This document shows positions 15,892 through 22,600 of a DNA stretch of 34,250 nt, one piece after another. This DNA is from a bacterium (lineage in GTDB: Bacteria > Actinomycetota > Coriobacteriia > Coriobacteriales > CADBOM01): assembly GCA_024698685.1 (NCBI GenBank), contig JAILQZ010000056.1:1-34250 (forward strand), read 5' to 3'. The translations under genes and the position numbers were made by a program. The notes under the pieces are model-generated. The model saw only the letters and a list, made by a program, of their open reading frames with translations. It was not told the DNA's origin and did not search any database. Every line of letters begins with the position of its first letter. Position 1 is the first letter of the stretch.

Positions 15892-16857
15892 CTAGCGCTC
15901 AACAACCTCGCGTCCGATGCGCACGAGCATCGCGCGGTCGCTGGCGATCGTCGAGCCCGTAGTGGTCAGCATGTTCCCGGTGATCGCCGAGTCCGCCCCG
16001 CTCTCGAAGGCGCCGCGGCCATTCTCGCTCACGAGCTCGCGGCCAGCTGCAAAGCGGATGTTAGCCTCGGGGTTCGCGAACCTGAAGATAGCCATCGTGC
16101 GCAGGATCTCCGGCGCATCCAGGCGCTTGAGCCCCTCGAGCGGCGTTCCGGGAATCGGTATCAGCACGTTGATCGGAATCGAGTCCACACCAAGCTCCGC
16201 CAGCGTCAGTGCCATGTCGATGCGATCCATGAACGTCTCGCCCATGCCGATGATTCCGCCAGAGCACACCTGCAGCCCAGCTGCTCGTGCGTTGTGGATG
16301 GTGGCTATCTTCTCCTCGAAGCTATGCGTCGTGCAGATGCTGGGGAAGAAGCGCCGCGATGTCTCGATGTTGCAGTGGTAGCGCAGCACTCCCGCCTCGC
16401 GCAATTGCACGAACTGCTCGGGGCGGAGCAGTCCCAGCGAGGCGCAAAGCTCGATGCGCAGCTCGTCGCTCATGCGGCGAAACGCCTCGAGGGCCAGCTC
16501 GAATTCGGCATCGGTAAGCGCGCGTCCGGCGGTGACGATCGAGAAGCGGTCGACACCCTCCTCCTGATTCGCGCGCGCTGCCGAAACAATGTCTTCTACC
16601 GGCAGAAACGCATGTTCCTTGATGTGCGTGCAGTGACGGACCGACTGCGCGCAGAACTTGCAGTCCTCGCCGCAGCGACCGGACTTTCCGTTGATGATCG
16701 TGCAGAGGTCGACCTTGTTGCCGCGCAGCTCGCGACGAATGAGATCTGCCGCTTCGCAGAGCTCATCGAGGTCTGAATCGAGCGTCCATTCCAGCTCTGA
16801 GGCGCACGTCAGACGCGCCCCGCCAACGATCATGCGGGCGATTGATTCTGCGTTCAT
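15892..16857 (-). CDS. bioB: Biotin synthase
   Basis: A radical-SAM enzyme (321 aa) that inserts sulfur into dethiobiotin. The radical-SAM cluster motif is C62-x3-C66-x2-C69 (GRCGEDCKFCAQ). The rest follows the BioB pattern: ETSRRFFPSICTTHSFEEKI, LQVCSGGIIGMGET, VLIPIPGTPLEG and RFAAGREL. Compared with E. coli BioB from memory, the cysteine equivalent to Cys97 is Ser106 (DRFSIVTAGR), and the His of the YNHNLD motif is Cys162 (YHCNIET), whereas the equivalents of Cys128 (C138), Cys188 (C198) and Arg260 are present. The auxiliary cluster may therefore differ from the classic [2Fe-2S] form. It lies 18 bases after a FAD reductase and is probably the last gene of that operon. No other biotin gene is nearby. 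Confidence 0.93.
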   Translation of the reverse strand: MNAESIARMIVGGARLTCASELEWTLDSDLDELCEAADLIRRELRGNKVDLCTIINGKSGRCGEDCKFCAQSVRHCTHIKEHAFLPVEDIVSAARANQEEGVDRFSIVTAGRALTDAEFELALEAFRRMSDELRIELCASLGLLRPEQFVQLREAGVLRYHCNIETSRRFFPSICTTHSFEEKIATIHNARAAGLQVCSGGIIGMGETFMDRIDMALTLAELGVDSIPINVLIPIPGTPLEGLKRLDAPEILRTMAIFRFANPEANIRFAAGRELVSENGRGAFESGADSAITGNMLTTTGSTIASDRAMLVRIGREVVER

Positions 16858-16875
16858 TTGCTTGGTGCTTCCTTT

Positions 16876-18402
16876 CTATGCGGACGGCGTTCCGTCCAAG
16901 TTCTCCCCGTGCGCCAGGGCGCAGCCAACCAGGCGTCCGAAGCACACGCTTCTACCATGGCTGCTTCCAGGGCATGTGACTGGGTAGGAGTTGGCCCAGT
17001 AGTCGCCCTGCACGTTGCCAACGGCATAGAGGCCGGCGATGGGTTCGTCGTCTTCGGTGCAAACCTGGGAGTTGTCATCGACGTGCAGGCCATAGGGGAG
17101 CGTGAGCAGCCATGCGCTGATCTTGGTAGCGTAGAACGGCCCGCGCCTGCAAGGGGAGAGGAAGCGTTCGGGCACTCCGAAGTCCACATCCTCGCCCGCA
17201 TCGACGAGCTCGTTGTAGCGCGCCACGGTCGCCTCGAGGTTACCCGCTGGGACTCCTATCGCCTCTGCCAGCTCGGCAAGCGAACCCGCGCGCACGTATT
17301 CGCCGCTTTCCACGCACGTCTCGACTTGCTCGGCTACGTTATCTGGCAGGGCGGAGAACTTGTCCGGCTCCTGCTTGCGGAAGTGCTCGAGGTAGTCTGC
17401 GTCCCAGATTGTCCAAGCGATGTTGCCGGGCGCGTTGAGACGCGCGTTGGTCACCATCGGCTCGAAGGCGGTCTCGTTCATGAAACGCCTTCCGTAGCGG
17501 TCGACGATCAGCCAGCTCGAAGCCATTCCAGGGCCGAGCACGCTGAGGTTGACTGGGTGGATGATCGGCGCCGGATAGCAGCGCGAGAAGGCTGCGTCAA
17601 CCCATTTGCCCATCACCAGTCCGTCGCCCATGTTGCCGCCCTTGGGGAAGTTCTCGACCTTGTCGACGCGCAGCGAGATGGGGCAGAAGCACTCCTTCAT
17701 CTCGTCATTGTCGGTGATTCCGCCAGTTGCGAGGATCACGCCACGTCGCGCGTTTATGCGGATGAAGCCGTCCTCTCCGCGAGCGATAACCCCCGTTATA
17801 CGACCATTTTCCTTGATGAGCTGCTCGGCTGGGGTATTGAAGAGGAACCTCGCTCCGCGCTCCAGCGCATCTGCGAAGACCACGTCCACAAGATAGGCTG
17901 CACCCCAGCGCTGGGGAGGCAGGTCGGAACCCTCGGGAATGTCGAAGAGGTGGGCCGTGCGGAACATGCGGTACTTCTCCTCGAGATCGTACCAATCGGC
18001 GCGCGCGGTGAGCCGCGAGTTTATCCTAACCGTGTATCCGCGGGCCTCCGCCATGCGCACGTAGTGCGAAAGCACCTCGCCGCTGCGGTCGGCCCAGATG
18101 CGGATGAGGTTGTAGTTGGCCTGTTGCTGGCTCCAGCCGTAGATGAGTCGCGCGGCCTCGAGCGGGTCGATGTGCACGCCCTCTCGCTTCTGGACGATAG
18201 AGTTGATCGCGCCGACGTCGGAGCCGTGCGCGGTGGGCTTGCCGAACTTCTCGATGCAGATGACGCTAGCTCCCGACTCCACCGCCGATTGCGTGGCGAC
18301 GCAGCCCGCGATGCCCGCTCCAACCACTACGATGTCGACGGTTTCCTCGGCAGCGAACTCGGTTATCGGTTCGGGTTGCTGCTGCCAGATATGCACTCCC
18401 AT
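16876..18402 (-). CDS. FAD-dependent reductase, fumarate-reductase-flavoprotein-like (paralogue 1)
   Basis: A soluble flavoprotein (508 aa) of the FAD_binding_2 superfamily that includes fumarate, urocanate and steroid reductases/dehydrogenases. The dinucleotide-binding motif VVVGAGIAGCVATQSAVESGASVICIEK is near residue 30; GVILATGGI and the C-terminal GLYAVGNVQGDYWANSYPV with SSHGRSVCFGRLVG complete the FAD fold. There is no Tat or Sec signal and no heme or FMN-binding domain, unlike many Eggerthellaceae reductases. The start was set at MGVHIWQ because AAAGGAAACGC precedes it; an upstream in-frame ATG would overlap the neighbouring gene. It is roughly two-thirds identical by eye to the next gene upstream, from which it is separated by 28 bases. 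The substrate is unknown. Confidence 0.9.
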   Translation of the reverse strand: MGVHIWQQQPEPITEFAAEETVDIVVVGAGIAGCVATQSAVESGASVICIEKFGKPTAHGSDVGAINSIVQKREGVHIDPLEAARLIYGWSQQQANYNLIRIWADRSGEVLSHYVRMAEARGYTVRINSRLTARADWYDLEEKYRMFRTAHLFDIPEGSDLPPQRWGAAYLVDVVFADALERGARFLFNTPAEQLIKENGRITGVIARGEDGFIRINARRGVILATGGITDNDEMKECFCPISLRVDKVENFPKGGNMGDGLVMGKWVDAAFSRCYPAPIIHPVNLSVLGPGMASSWLIVDRYGRRFMNETAFEPMVTNARLNAPGNIAWTIWDADYLEHFRKQEPDKFSALPDNVAEQVETCVESGEYVRAGSLAELAEAIGVPAGNLEATVARYNELVDAGEDVDFGVPERFLSPCRRGPFYATKISAWLLTLPYGLHVDDNSQVCTEDDEPIAGLYAVGNVQGDYWANSYPVTCPGSSHGRSVCFGRLVGCALAHGENLDGTPSA

Positions 18403-18430
18403 GCGTTTCCTTTCAGTGGCTGGCGGCGCG

Positions 18431-19963
18431 CTATGCCGCCGGGGTTCCATCGATGTTCTCGCCCTTGGCGAGCGCCAGTCCAACCAGGCGTCCGAAGCAA
18501 AGCGCGCGACCGTGGTCGGCGCCAGGCATCGTCACCGGGTATGAGTTGGCGAAGAAGTCGCCCTGCACCGCTCCGACCGCATAGAGTCCGGGAATCGGGT
18601 CGTCGTTGGCGTCGCAGACCTGCGAATTGTCATCGACGCGCATGCCGTACAGCAGCGAGAGCATGACAGCGCTGATCTTCGAAGCATAGAACGGTCCGCG
18701 CTTGCAGGGGGAGAGGAAGCGCTCGGGAACGCCGAAGTCCTCGTCAACGCCGGAGTCGACGAGCTCGTTGTAGCGCGCTACGGTCGCCACGAGGTTGCCC
18801 GCGGGAACTCCGATCGCCTCAGCCAGCTCCTCGATGCTATCCGCGCGCTTGTATCTGCCCTTGGCCACGTTCTCTTCGACCTCTTCCAAGATGTCATCGG
18901 GCAGCGCGGCGTACTTGATGGGCTCCATTCTCTTGTAGTGCTCGAGGTAGTCGGAGTCCCAAATCGACCAGGCGACGTTGCCCGGGGCGCTGATGCGCGC
19001 GTTGGTGACGATGGGTTCCCACGCGGTCTCGTTGCAGAAGCGCTTGCCGTTGCGGTTGACCGCAAGCCAGCTCGAGTCCATGCCAGGCTTGAGCGCCGTG
19101 AAGCTCACAGGGTGGATCAGCGGGGCGGGAAAGCAGCGCGAGAAGGCCGCGCCCGCCCATGCGCACATAATGTGCCCGTCGCCGGCATTGCCTCCAACCG
19201 GGGTGTATGCGTTGCCGTCGGCGTACAGGGCCATCGGGCAGAAGCACTCGATCATCTCCTTGTTGTTGGTGATTCCGCCCGTGGCCATTATCACGCCATT
19301 GCGACCGGTTATGCGCTTGTAGCCGCCCTCGCCGTCGGAGACCGCCACGCCGACGACGCGCCCGTCCTCCTTGATCAGCTGTTCGGCAGGGGTGTTGAAG
19401 TAGAATTTCGCGCCGTGGGCGAGCGCGCTCTCGTAGATCACGCGCACTGCGTACACGACGTTGCGCAGCGGGCCATCGCTCTCGGGGGCGTTGGGATCGT
19501 TGAACACGTGCGCGGTGCGGAACATGCGGAAGCGGTCATCGAGAGTGTCCCAGTCGGCCCGCGCTGTGTGCTCGGTGTTCAGATGCACCGTGTACCCAGC
19601 TTCGCGCGCGATCTGCACGTAATGGCTCATAACCTCGCCCGAGCGCTCGGTGAAGGTGCGGATGAGCTGGTAGTTCGCCTGCTGCTGGCTCCACGCGTAG
19701 ATGAGGCGAGCGGCTTCGACGGGACTGATTTCGATGCCGGCCTCGCGTTGGAGGATCGAATCGATCGCGCCGATGTCCACGCCGTGGGCCGATGGCTGGT
19801 CGAACTTCTCGATGCAGATGACGCTCGCGCCCGATTCGGAGACCGACTGCGCAGCCGTGCAGCCTGCGATTCCAGCCCCGACGACCACTACGTCGGCGAC
19901 CTCCTCGCCGTTGAATTCGGTGATGGGCTCGGGTTTGCGCTGCCAAATGTGAACTTGGGACAT
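18431..19963 (-). CDS. FAD-dependent reductase, fumarate-reductase-flavoprotein-like (paralogue 2)
   Basis: A soluble FAD_binding_2 protein (510 aa), tandem paralogue of the gene downstream. It shares the unusual N-terminus VHIWQ-x2-PEPITEF, the Rossmann motif VVVGAGIAGCTAAQSVSESGASVICIEK, GVIMATGGI, ERFLSPC(K/R)RGPFYA and the end GENIDGTPAA. Differences cluster at about residues 150-180 (NDPNAPESDGPLRN versus IPEGSDLPPQRWG) and 255-275 in the substrate domain, suggesting different substrates or partners. GTAGGAGGAATA before the ATG fixes the start at MSQVHIW; the longer reading frame has no good ribosome site. It follows the VOC gene by 53 bases and is probably co-transcribed with it. The absence of export signals points to a cytosolic reaction. 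Confidence 0.9.
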   Translation of the reverse strand: MSQVHIWQRKPEPITEFNGEEVADVVVVGAGIAGCTAAQSVSESGASVICIEKFDQPSAHGVDIGAIDSILQREAGIEISPVEAARLIYAWSQQQANYQLIRTFTERSGEVMSHYVQIAREAGYTVHLNTEHTARADWDTLDDRFRMFRTAHVFNDPNAPESDGPLRNVVYAVRVIYESALAHGAKFYFNTPAEQLIKEDGRVVGVAVSDGEGGYKRITGRNGVIMATGGITNNKEMIECFCPMALYADGNAYTPVGGNAGDGHIMCAWAGAAFSRCFPAPLIHPVSFTALKPGMDSSWLAVNRNGKRFCNETAWEPIVTNARISAPGNVAWSIWDSDYLEHYKRMEPIKYAALPDDILEEVEENVAKGRYKRADSIEELAEAIGVPAGNLVATVARYNELVDSGVDEDFGVPERFLSPCKRGPFYASKISAVMLSLLYGMRVDDNSQVCDANDDPIPGLYAVGAVQGDFFANSYPVTMPGADHGRALCFGRLVGLALAKGENIDGTPAA

Positions 19964-20016
19964 TATTCCTCCTACGCTGGGGTTTATTGCTTGATCGCTG
20001 CGCTGTGGAGTGCGGT

Positions 20017-20391
20017 TCAGCTCTGTTTGGGAGGCAGGATCTCGATCCACGTCTTGTCGGGATCCTCGATGAAGTAGAGGCCCATGTCGTGGTTCTCGAA
20101 CGCTATGCAGCCCATCTCCTCATGGAGCGCGTGGAATGCTTCGAAGTCATCGACCTCGAACGCGATATGCGTATCATCGCTGCCGTTGTCGTAGGGCTCG
20201 GTGCGCCCGCGGTTCCATGTGAGCTCGATTTCGAAGGGCGTCTCGTCGTTGAGCATGAAGGTGAGGCTCCACGAGGCATCCTCGGGTATGATCTCCCTCA
20301 CGACGCGGAATCCCAACGCCTTCTCGTAGAACGCGATCGAGGCCTCCTTGTCGAGGACATGGATGCAACGATGGATGAACTTCGCCTTCAT
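20017..20391 (-). CDS. VOC-family (glyoxalase/lactoylglutathione-lyase-like) metalloprotein
   Basis: A small vicinal-oxygen-chelate protein (124 aa) with two beta-alpha-beta-beta-beta modules. The first starts with FIHRCIHVLDKEASIAFYEKALGF and includes FEIELTWN; the second has DDTHIAFEVDDFEAFHALHEEMG and IEDPDKTWIEILPP. H8 or H11, E64, H83 and E119 (counted from MKAKF) are in the places where glyoxalase I type enzymes have metal ligands. The start at MKAKF has GAAAGGGG upstream; the longer frame runs through the promoter region. It is the first gene of the likely VOC-FAD-FAD-bioB operon. Whether it is a methylglyoxal lyase, an epimerase, or acts on the substrate of the reductases cannot be told. 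Confidence 0.88.
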   Translation of the reverse strand: MKAKFIHRCIHVLDKEASIAFYEKALGFRVVREIIPEDASWSLTFMLNDETPFEIELTWNRGRTEPYDNGSDDTHIAFEVDDFEAFHALHEEMGCIAFENHDMGLYFIEDPDKTWIEILPPKQS

Positions 20392-20465
20392 GGTGCGCCC
20401 CTTTCTCGTAATGCGGTCGAGGGGCGCGCAGGTCGCACGTCCCGTGAATCTTCCTATCCTTCTTG

Positions 20466-20471
20466 ATTGTA
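20466..20471 (-). promoter_or_regulatory. Candidate -10 box for the VOC-FAD-FAD operon
   Basis: TACAAT (in TTTACAAT) on the minus strand lies about 75 bases upstream of the VOC start. No clear -35 is seen. Confidence 0.3.
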
Positions 20472-20519
20472 AACCATGAGCGCTTGGCCTGAGCCGCTGC
20501 AGCATCCCGCTGTACAATC

Positions 20520-20554
20520 GAGGACGCCGCACCAAACGTGGGTGCAGCGTCCTC
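20520..20554. terminator. Long hairpin between trpB2 and the VOC operon
   Basis: GAGGACGCCGCACC (20520-20533) pairs with GGTGCAGCGTCCTC (20541-20554): 14 positions with one mismatch and a seven-base loop. It lies just beyond the trpB2 stop on the minus strand. No proper U tract follows, so it may be a U-less terminator or an mRNA 3'-end stabiliser. It also separates trpB2 transcription from the VOC promoter. Confidence 0.6.
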
Positions 20555-20604
20555 TCAAGTTTGGCCTATGTTGTGCTTCTGGCAGTCGCCGAGCTTCTCG
20601 GAGC

Positions 20605-22014
20605 CTACTCCAGCGGCAGGCCTCCAGCAGCCTGGACTCCCGGAACTGCGGGAATCGTCGCAAAGCCGATCTCCAGCTCCTCGTCGGTGGGGATGTGGTT
20701 GATCATCGTGCCATCCTTGTGCGCCTCGTAGGCGGCCATGTCGAAGTATCCGGTGCCGGTCAGTCCGAAGAGGATGACCTTCTCCTCGCCGGTCTCCGCG
20801 CACTTCTTCGCTTCCTCCATGGCCACATAGATCGCATGCGCCGACTCGGGAGCGGGCAGAATCGTCTCGAGCTTAGCGAACTCCTCCGCCGCATCGAAGA
20901 CATCGGTTTGCCTGACCGCGACGGCCTCGAGGAACCCGTCGTGCTTGAGTTGCGAGATGATCGGGCTCATGCCGTGGTAGCGCAGCCCGCCTGCGTGGTC
21001 GGGGGAGGGAAGGAAGCCGTTTCCGAGCGTGTACATCTTGCACAGCGGGCAGGTCTGGCCGGTGTCTGCGAAGTCGTAGGCGAAGCGGCCGCGCGTGAGG
21101 CTCGGGCAGCTCGCGGGCTCAACCGCGATGAACTGCGTGTCGGGTTTGGTGCCGTTGAGCTTGTCGCGCATGAATGGGCTGATCAGCCCGCCGAGGTTGG
21201 AGCCTCCGCCAGCGCAGCCGATGACGATGTCGGGATACTCGCCGAGCTGCTCGAGCGCGGTGTAGGACTCGAGGCCGATCACCGACTGGTGCAGCAGCAC
21301 CTGATTGAGAACCGAACCGAGCTGATAGCGGCCCTTGTTATCGGGGACGTTGAGCGCGCGCTCGACTGCTTCCGAGATCGCGGTGCCGAGCGAACCAGAC
21401 GAATCCGGGTTCTCGGCAAGCATCTTCTTGCCGATCTCGGTGGTGTCCGAAGGCGATGGCGTGACGGTCGATCCGAAGGTCTGCATGATCGAGCGGCGGA
21501 ACGGCTTCTGCTCATAGGAGCACTTCACCATGAACACGTCGCACTCGAGGCCGAAGTGCGCGGCAGCCTCGGAGAGCGCGGTGCCCCACTGACCGGCTCC
21601 AGTCTCGGTGGTGATCGTCGTCAGGCCCTGCTCGGCGCCGTAATAGGCCTGCGCGAGCGCGGAATTGAGCTTGTGCGAGCCGGAGGTGTTGTTGCCCTCG
21701 AACTTGTAGTAGATCTTTGCAGGGGTACCGAGCGCCTTCTCGAGGTTGTACGCGCGGCAAAGCGGGGAGGGGCGATAGACCTTGTACATCTCGCGGACGC
21801 CATCGGGGATGTCGAAATACGCGGTGTCGTCGTCAAGCTCCTGGCGAACGAGCTCATCGCAGAACACCGGGGTTATATGCTCGAATTCGGCTACTACGCC
21901 ATTCGGGAGCCTCATCGGTGCGGGCTTCACGGGCATATCGGCGCGAACGTTATACCATTGCGTAGGAATCTGGTCTTCGTTCAGATAGATACGATACGGT
22001 TGCTTCTCTGCCAT
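20605..22014 (-). CDS. trpB2: TrpB2-type tryptophan synthase beta-like protein
   Basis: A fold-type II PLP enzyme (469 aa) of the TrpB2 group, which joins indole and serine (or phosphoserine in some) to make tryptophan without needing TrpA. RPSPLCRAYNLEKAL, then NNTSGSHKLNSALAQAYY with the PLP lysine K115, ITTETGAGQWGTALSEAAAHFG, YEQKPFRRSIMQTFG and VLNQVLLHQSVIGLE are TrpB2 signatures; GCAGGGSNLGG binds the PLP phosphate. It is longer than TrpB1, as expected. No trpA or other trp gene is adjacent. The long leader carries a T-box (22107-22380), so expression should rise when tRNA-Trp is uncharged. Indole salvage is the likely role, by inference. Confidence 0.93.
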   Translation of the reverse strand: MAEKQPYRIYLNEDQIPTQWYNVRADMPVKPAPMRLPNGVVAEFEHITPVFCDELVRQELDDDTAYFDIPDGVREMYKVYRPSPLCRAYNLEKALGTPAKIYYKFEGNNTSGSHKLNSALAQAYYGAEQGLTTITTETGAGQWGTALSEAAAHFGLECDVFMVKCSYEQKPFRRSIMQTFGSTVTPSPSDTTEIGKKMLAENPDSSGSLGTAISEAVERALNVPDNKGRYQLGSVLNQVLLHQSVIGLESYTALEQLGEYPDIVIGCAGGGSNLGGLISPFMRDKLNGTKPDTQFIAVEPASCPSLTRGRFAYDFADTGQTCPLCKMYTLGNGFLPSPDHAGGLRYHGMSPIISQLKHDGFLEAVAVRQTDVFDAAEEFAKLETILPAPESAHAIYVAMEEAKKCAETGEEKVILFGLTGTGYFDMAAYEAHKDGTMINHIPTDEELEIGFATIPAVPGVQAAGGLPLE

Positions 22015-22106
22015 TGTCCTAACCTTTCATCTATTCGCAGATGCCCTTGCATCCACTTAGCCAGACGTTCCTATGCCTGACTCGAACCCAATCTTTGGTC
22101 AGGAAC

Positions 22107-22144
22107 AAAAAAGCCGTCCCTGACTTCTTGTCAAGGACGGGCTT
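22107..22144 (-). terminator. Regulated terminator of the T-box leader
   Basis: On the minus strand AAGCCCGTCC-TTGAC pairs with GTCA-GGGACGGCTT, closing on an AAGAA loop, and runs into six T. It lies about 90 bases before the trpB2 start and competes with the T-box antiterminator just upstream. Confidence 0.9.
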
Positions 22145-22380
22145 CAGAAAGCTCGCGGTGCCACCTTGATTCGCAGCCTTGCTGCGCACTTTGAGGATGC
22201 CATCACATCCCGAGCAACTGACGTGTGCCCTTACGTCGCGGATAATTAGCTCTCGCTGTTCCCCACGCCCTCCGCGGCCCATTTGATGGCTTGCGTTCTG
22301 CCAGGCTCCCAGCTACCCCGGCTCTCTGTGAGTGCACGACCACCGTTACTTCCGCTTCAACGGTTTGGCTTATTCGGTTG
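22107..22380 (-). ncRNA. T-box leader (riboswitch), probable Trp specifier
   Basis: On the minus strand the leader of trpB2 contains, in order, an AGTA-type motif (GGAAGTAACGG), the distal AGAGAGCCGGGG region of stem I, a candidate specifier TGG at 22281-22279 in CAAATGGGCC, and the highly conserved T-box GGTGGCACCGCG near 22165-22154. This is followed by an intrinsic terminator. The T-box pairs with the NCCA end of uncharged tRNA to form the antiterminator. A UGG (Trp) specifier fits the downstream gene. The T-box and terminator are clear; the specifier position is inferred by eye. Confidence 0.9.
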
Positions 22381-22385
22381 CGGTT

Positions 22386-22414
22386 ATGTTATTCCTGTTT
22401 TCCCTCAAGCGCAA
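22386..22414 (-). promoter_or_regulatory. Candidate promoter of the T-box/trpB2 transcript
   Basis: TTGCGC (22414-22409) and TAACAT (22391-22386) on the minus strand are 17 bases apart and placed just before the first T-box element. The hexamers match consensus only partly. Confidence 0.35.
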
Positions 22415-22600
22415 CAAGAAAATAATGAACGGTCAAAAAGTTTTTGGGGATAATCTTTCGCTTAAGAGGCATTTGAAGGGGAATTTACGCCCTTAGCGGC
22501 GGGTTTGTTGGCTACACTAGCAATAGGGAATTCGTACCGCTCGCCCTTGGTGAACGGTTTTCAACCTTGTGAACGATCTCCAAAAAACAGGAGGAATGCC

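Noticed and set aside
16858-18666. 602-codon plus-strand open frame antisense to the FAD reductase
   Set aside because: The minus-strand flavoprotein has clear FAD motifs and a ribosome site; the plus frame shows no domain and runs across two minus-strand genes.
16876-20050. Tat-exported respiratory reductase reading of the FAD pair
   Set aside because: Longer N-termini with Arg residues can be read upstream, but they lack ribosome sites, overlap neighbouring sequence and have no hydrophobic Tat core.
20476-22080. 534-codon plus-strand open frame antisense to trpB2
   Set aside because: It mirrors the TrpB2 gene; no recognisable motif and no reason to prefer it over the PLP enzyme with its T-box.
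22031-22282. 83-codon minus-strand open frame in the trpB2 leader
   Set aside because: It spans the T-box and terminator hairpin, whose conserved RNA motifs explain the sequence.
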